From: Caulobacter sp.
GTDB lineage: Bacteria; Pseudomonadota; Alphaproteobacteria; Caulobacterales; Caulobacteraceae
Direction: 5' to 3'
NCBI GenBank assembly: GCA_028291125.1
Contig: JAQGIN010000079.1
Coordinates: forward strand, 1 to 8,895
DNA length: 8,895 bases
Below, one piece after another: positions 6,351-8,895 of this stretch. The number at the start of each line of letters is the position of its first letter. Positions within the stretch are counted from its first letter, which is position 1. The position numbers and the translations under genes were made by a program. Under the pieces are notes generated by a model. The model saw nothing but the letters and a program-made list of their open reading frames with translations, ran no database searches and had not been told where the DNA came from.

Positions 6351-7943
6351 ATGGACATGGGCGCGCGCACACCGACAAGGCGGCAACTGCTGTCCGCGAT
6401 CGCCGCGGTCGGCGGCACGGCCGCGCTCTATCAGGCCATGACCACGCTGGGCCACGCGGCCGAAACCCAGTTCGCGGGACCGCCGAACCTTTCGGGCGCC
6501 AAGCCGGGCGCCTCGGTGATCGTGCTGGGCGCGGGACTGGCGGGCATGCTGGCGGCGCACGAACTGACCAAGGCCGGCTACAAGGTCAAGATCCTCGAAT
6601 ATCAAGACCGCGCCGGCGGCCGCAACTGGTCGCTGCGCGGCGGCGACACCTATACCGAACTCGGCGGCGCCACCCAGAAGGTCGGCTTCGCGCCCGGCAA
6701 CTACATGAATCCCGGCCCGTGGCGCATCCCGCACCATCACCGCACCCTGCTGCACTACTGCAAGTCATTCGGCGTGGCGCTGGAGCCGTTCATCCAGTTC
6801 AACCACAACACCTATGTCCATTCCTCGCAGGCCTTCGGCGGCAAGCCGGTGCGCTTCAACGCCGCCGCCGCCGACTTCGAGGGCAATATCGCCGAGCTGC
6901 TGGCCAAGTCGGTCAACCAGAAGGCCCTCGATGAGGCCGTGACCCTGGAGGACCGCGAGCGTCTGCTGGAAGCCCTGCGCGGCTGGGGCATGCTCGACAA
7001 GGACTACAAGTACGTCTCGAGCCTGCGCACCTCGGGTCACCGGGGGTTCGAGCGCCCGCCGGGCGGCGGCGTCAACGGCGCCCCGATCGCCTCGCCGCTC
7101 TACGACTTCCACGACGTGCTCGATCCCCAGGTCTGGACCTCGATGGCCTTCTTCATGGGCCACGAGATGCAGACCACCATGTTCCAGCCGGTGGGCGGCA
7201 TGGACATGATCGGCAAGGCCTTCGCCAAGCAGGTCCAACAACTGATCACCTACAACGCCAAGGTCACCAAGATCGCCCAGGACGACAAGGGCGTCGCCGT
7301 CACCTACCAGGACACCGCCACCGGCCAGACCGCCACCGCGGCGGCCGACTGGTGCGTCTGCACCATCCCGCTGGGCGTCCTCGGCCAGATCGACACCCAG
7401 GTGACCGACGCGATGATGGCCGCCATCAAGGCCGTGCCCTATTCGGGCCAGGTCAAGATCGGGCTGGAGATGCGTCGCCGCTTCTGGGAGGAGGACGACT
7501 ACATCTATGGCGGCCACAGCTTCACCGACCAGGAGATCGCCCTGATCTCCTATCCCAACAACAACCTGTTCGGCGACGGTCCGGCCGTGCTGCTCGGGGC
7601 CTTCGCGCGGGAGATGGGGGCCTATCGCCTGGCGGGCATGACCCCGCAGCAGCGGATCGAGGCCGCGCTGCAGCAGGGCTCGGTCATCCACCCGGCCAAC
7701 TATCGCAAGGAGTTCGTCACCGGCGCCTCGGTGGCCTGGAGCCGCGTGCCCTGGACGCTCGGTTGCTGCGCCCGCTGGAACGAGGACACCCGCAAGACCC
7801 ACTACCAGACGCTGGTGGCGATGGACCGGCGGATCGTCCTGGCCGGCGAGCACGCCTCCTATGTCGGCTGCTGGATGGAAGGCGCCCTGCTCTCCTCCAT
7901 CGACGCCATCACCCGGCTCCACAAGCGCGCCCTGGAGGCCTGA
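6351..7943 (+). CDS. Tat-exported flavin amine oxidase, L-amino-acid-oxidase-like
   Basis: This 530-aa FAD enzyme of the amine oxidase family is predicted to oxidise an amine or amino acid in the periplasm. The N-terminus has a twin-arginine signal (TPTRRQLLSAIAAVGG, Arg10-Arg11) with cleavage probably near residues 36-37. The dinucleotide fold follows: VLGAGLAG (Gly60-Gly65), Glu83 at the end of the second strand, then RAGGR. GPWRIPHHHR contains Arg125, matching the place of the carboxylate-binding Arg of snake L-amino-acid oxidases (GPMRLP-type motif). FQPVGGMDMIGKAF is a typical substrate-domain motif. The C-terminal FAD-binding part reads RRIVLAGEHASYVGCWMEGA (Glu500, Trp508), and Cys472-Cys473 lie in the segment that lines the flavin pocket. 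Start 6351 is chosen because the Tat motif begins there and an RBS precedes it. The next gene is a cytochrome c 2 nt away, so the electron acceptor may be that cytochrome. The substrate is not determined. Confidence 0.9.
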   Translation: MDMGARTPTRRQLLSAIAAVGGTAALYQAMTTLGHAAETQFAGPPNLSGAKPGASVIVLGAGLAGMLAAHELTKAGYKVKILEYQDRAGGRNWSLRGGDTYTELGGATQKVGFAPGNYMNPGPWRIPHHHRTLLHYCKSFGVALEPFIQFNHNTYVHSSQAFGGKPVRFNAAAADFEGNIAELLAKSVNQKALDEAVTLEDRERLLEALRGWGMLDKDYKYVSSLRTSGHRGFERPPGGGVNGAPIASPLYDFHDVLDPQVWTSMAFFMGHEMQTTMFQPVGGMDMIGKAFAKQVQQLITYNAKVTKIAQDDKGVAVTYQDTATGQTATAAADWCVCTIPLGVLGQIDTQVTDAMMAAIKAVPYSGQVKIGLEMRRRFWEEDDYIYGGHSFTDQEIALISYPNNNLFGDGPAVLLGAFAREMGAYRLAGMTPQQRIEAALQQGSVIHPANYRKEFVTGASVAWSRVPWTLGCCARWNEDTRKTHYQTLVAMDRRIVLAGEHASYVGCWMEGALLSSIDAITRLHKRALEA

Positions 7944-7945
7944 CC

Positions 7946-8398
7946 ATGACCCCCGCCAACATCCTTCGCGCGACGCTCGCGGCCGGCTTGCTCGTCGCGT
8001 TCGCCCTTCCCTCCGCCGTGGCCCCGGCCGCCGCCCAGGCCGTCCAGGGCGGCGACACCGGCGGCGGCGTGGTCCGGGTCGCCAAGCCCGTCACCGGGGC
8101 CCAGGTCTATCAGTCCGTCTGCCAGGCCTGCCACATGCAGGACGGCAAGGGCGGCAGCGGGGCCGGGACCATCCCCGCCCTGGCCAGCAATCCCCGCCTG
8201 GCCGGCGCCGCCTATCCGATCATGGTGGTGTCCAAGGGCAAGGGCGCGATGCCGAGCTTCACCGACCTGCTCAGCGACGCCCAGATGGCCAATGTCATCA
8301 CCTATGTCCGCACCAATTTCGGCAACAGCTACGCCAAGCCGGTCTCCGAGGCCGAGGTCGCCCGCATCGCCCATCCGCCCGCCGCCGCGAGGGACTGA
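7946..8398 (+). CDS. Periplasmic class I cytochrome c
   Basis: This 150-aa secreted monohaem cytochrome has a Sec-type signal peptide (hydrophobic core LAAGLLVAFALPSAVAP, AxA-type cleavage near AAA-Q at 28-31). A glycine-rich linker (~34-42) comes next, then the haem domain. The haem attachment site CQACH places Cys59, Cys62 and the axial ligand His63. The sixth ligand is probably Met102 in GAMPSF, and SDAQMANVITYVRTNFGN (~110-127) is the usual C-terminal helix. GGAGG at 7934-7938, inside the end of the amine oxidase gene, lies 7 nt before the ATG, and the two genes are separated by 2 nt, so they are surely co-translated. The likely job is to take electrons from the reduced flavin of the partner enzyme and pass them to the respiratory chain. 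This is inference from the pairing, with precedent in NicA2/CycN. Confidence 0.93.
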   Translation: MTPANILRATLAAGLLVAFALPSAVAPAAAQAVQGGDTGGGVVRVAKPVTGAQVYQSVCQACHMQDGKGGSGAGTIPALASNPRLAGAAYPIMVVSKGKGAMPSFTDLLSDAQMANVITYVRTNFGNSYAKPVSEAEVARIAHPPAAARD

Positions 8399-8419
8399 GA
8401 TCGAATATCTGACCGGCCG

Positions 8420-8895
8420 CTAGCGCGCGCCAAACAGGTCCTTGAACCGCGCCGGCTGGGACCGAAGATACTGGTTGGGCGCCCGCACCTGGCCGCCGAG
8501 TTCGGCGGCGGCGTGCCAGGGCCAATGCGGGTCGTAGAGGATGGCGCGGGCCAGGGCGACCAGGTCGGCGTCGCCGGTCGCGACAATGGCCTCGGCCTGT
8601 TCGAAGCCGGTGATCAGCCCGACCGCGATCACCGGCATGCGGACCGCGGCCTTGACGGCCCGGGCCAGCGGCACCTGATAGCTGGGGCCGGCCGGGATCT
8701 TCTGGGCGGGGTGCAGACCGCCGCTCGAGACATGGATCGCGTCGCAGCCGCGCGCCTCGAGCGCCTTGGCGAAGGCGATGGTCTGCTCGATGTCCCAACC
8801 GCCCTCGACCCAGTCGGTGGCCGAGATCCGCAAGGTGACCGCCTTCTCCGCCGGAAACGCCGCGCGCACGGCGTCGAACACCTCGAGCGGGAACC
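8420..8895 (-). CDS. Old Yellow Enzyme-type NADH:flavin oxidoreductase, C-terminal part (5' end outside window)
   Basis: The visible 157 residues are the C-terminal half of an FMN-containing (beta/alpha)8 barrel ene-reductase of the YqjM/xenobiotic reductase type, which reduces activated C=C bonds with NAD(P)H. Motifs in order are FPLEVFDAVRAAFP, TLRISATDWVEGGWD, DAIHVSSGGLHPAQKIPAG, VIAVGLITGFEQAEAI (FMN phosphate region) and DLVALARAILYDPHWPWHAA. The near-terminal QYLR fits the arginine finger that YqjM-type enzymes insert into the neighbouring subunit. An internal GTG at 8879-8881 is not the start, because the family sequence continues upstream to the window edge. The stop (TAG) is at 8420-8422. 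The gene converges on the cytochrome gene with 21 nt between the stops. There is no evident functional link to the neighbours. Confidence 0.94.
   Translation of the reverse strand, partial: FPLEVFDAVRAAFPAEKAVTLRISATDWVEGGWDIEQTIAFAKALEARGCDAIHVSSGGLHPAQKIPAGPSYQVPLARAVKAAVRMPVIAVGLITGFEQAEAIVATGDADLVALARAILYDPHWPWHAAAELGGQVRAPNQYLRSQPARFKDLFGAR

Noticed and set aside
6765..7922. Long - strand open frame (385 codons) opposite the amine oxidase
   Set aside because: Same shadow effect: Gly/Val/Asp/His-rich translation without recognisable motifs, lying exactly within a well-supported gene on the other strand.
8879..8881. GTG as start of the - strand oxidoreductase
   Set aside because: The reading frame continues upstream to the window edge with family-like sequence (FPLE before VFDAVRAA), so this is an internal valine of a truncated view.

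Overview
The window is a GC-rich (roughly two-thirds GC by eye), densely packed stretch of a Gram-negative chromosome. The strong G/C bias at third codon positions, the TonB receptor at the head of a transport operon and the general protein style suggest an alphaproteobacterium, most likely of the Caulobacter/sphingomonad type. That assignment is inference from style; there is no rRNA or other taxonomic marker here. No tRNA, rRNA, CRISPR array, insertion sequence or phage gene was seen.

Layout. (1) Positions 2-6171, + strand, form one apparent polycistron of seven genes. They are the C-terminal part of a TonB-dependent outer-membrane receptor, a lipoprotein substrate-binding protein of the SsuA/NitT/TauT type, an MFS transporter, two ABC permeases, an ABC ATPase and an RBBP9/YdeN-type alpha/beta hydrolase. 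Junctions are 2 nt apart, overlapping (ATGA, 8 nt, ATGA, TAATG), or 17 nt apart, so translational coupling is likely. (2) A gap of about 180 bp (6172-6350) separates this from a two-gene unit, + strand. It encodes a Tat-exported flavin amine oxidase with L-amino-acid-oxidase-like features and a small periplasmic class I cytochrome c, 2 nt apart. (3) On the - strand, converging with only 21 nt between stop codons, is the C-terminal part of an Old Yellow Enzyme-type NADH:flavin oxidoreductase that runs off the right end.

How the genes may work together. The first operon provides a continuous route for a scarce small solute: TonB-driven entry across the outer membrane, capture by a membrane-tethered binding protein, and ABC import across the inner membrane. 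It also contains an MFS carrier and a hydrolase of unknown substrate. The ABC subunits belong to the nitrate/sulfonate/taurine family, so an organosulfonate or similar organosulfur compound is the first guess. No desulfonating oxygenase is present in the window, so the substrate is unproven. The amine oxidase/cytochrome pair resembles the arrangement known for nicotine oxidoreductase NicA2 and its cytochrome acceptor CycN. It may be a periplasmic amine or amino-acid dehydrogenase that passes electrons to the respiratory chain instead of to O2.
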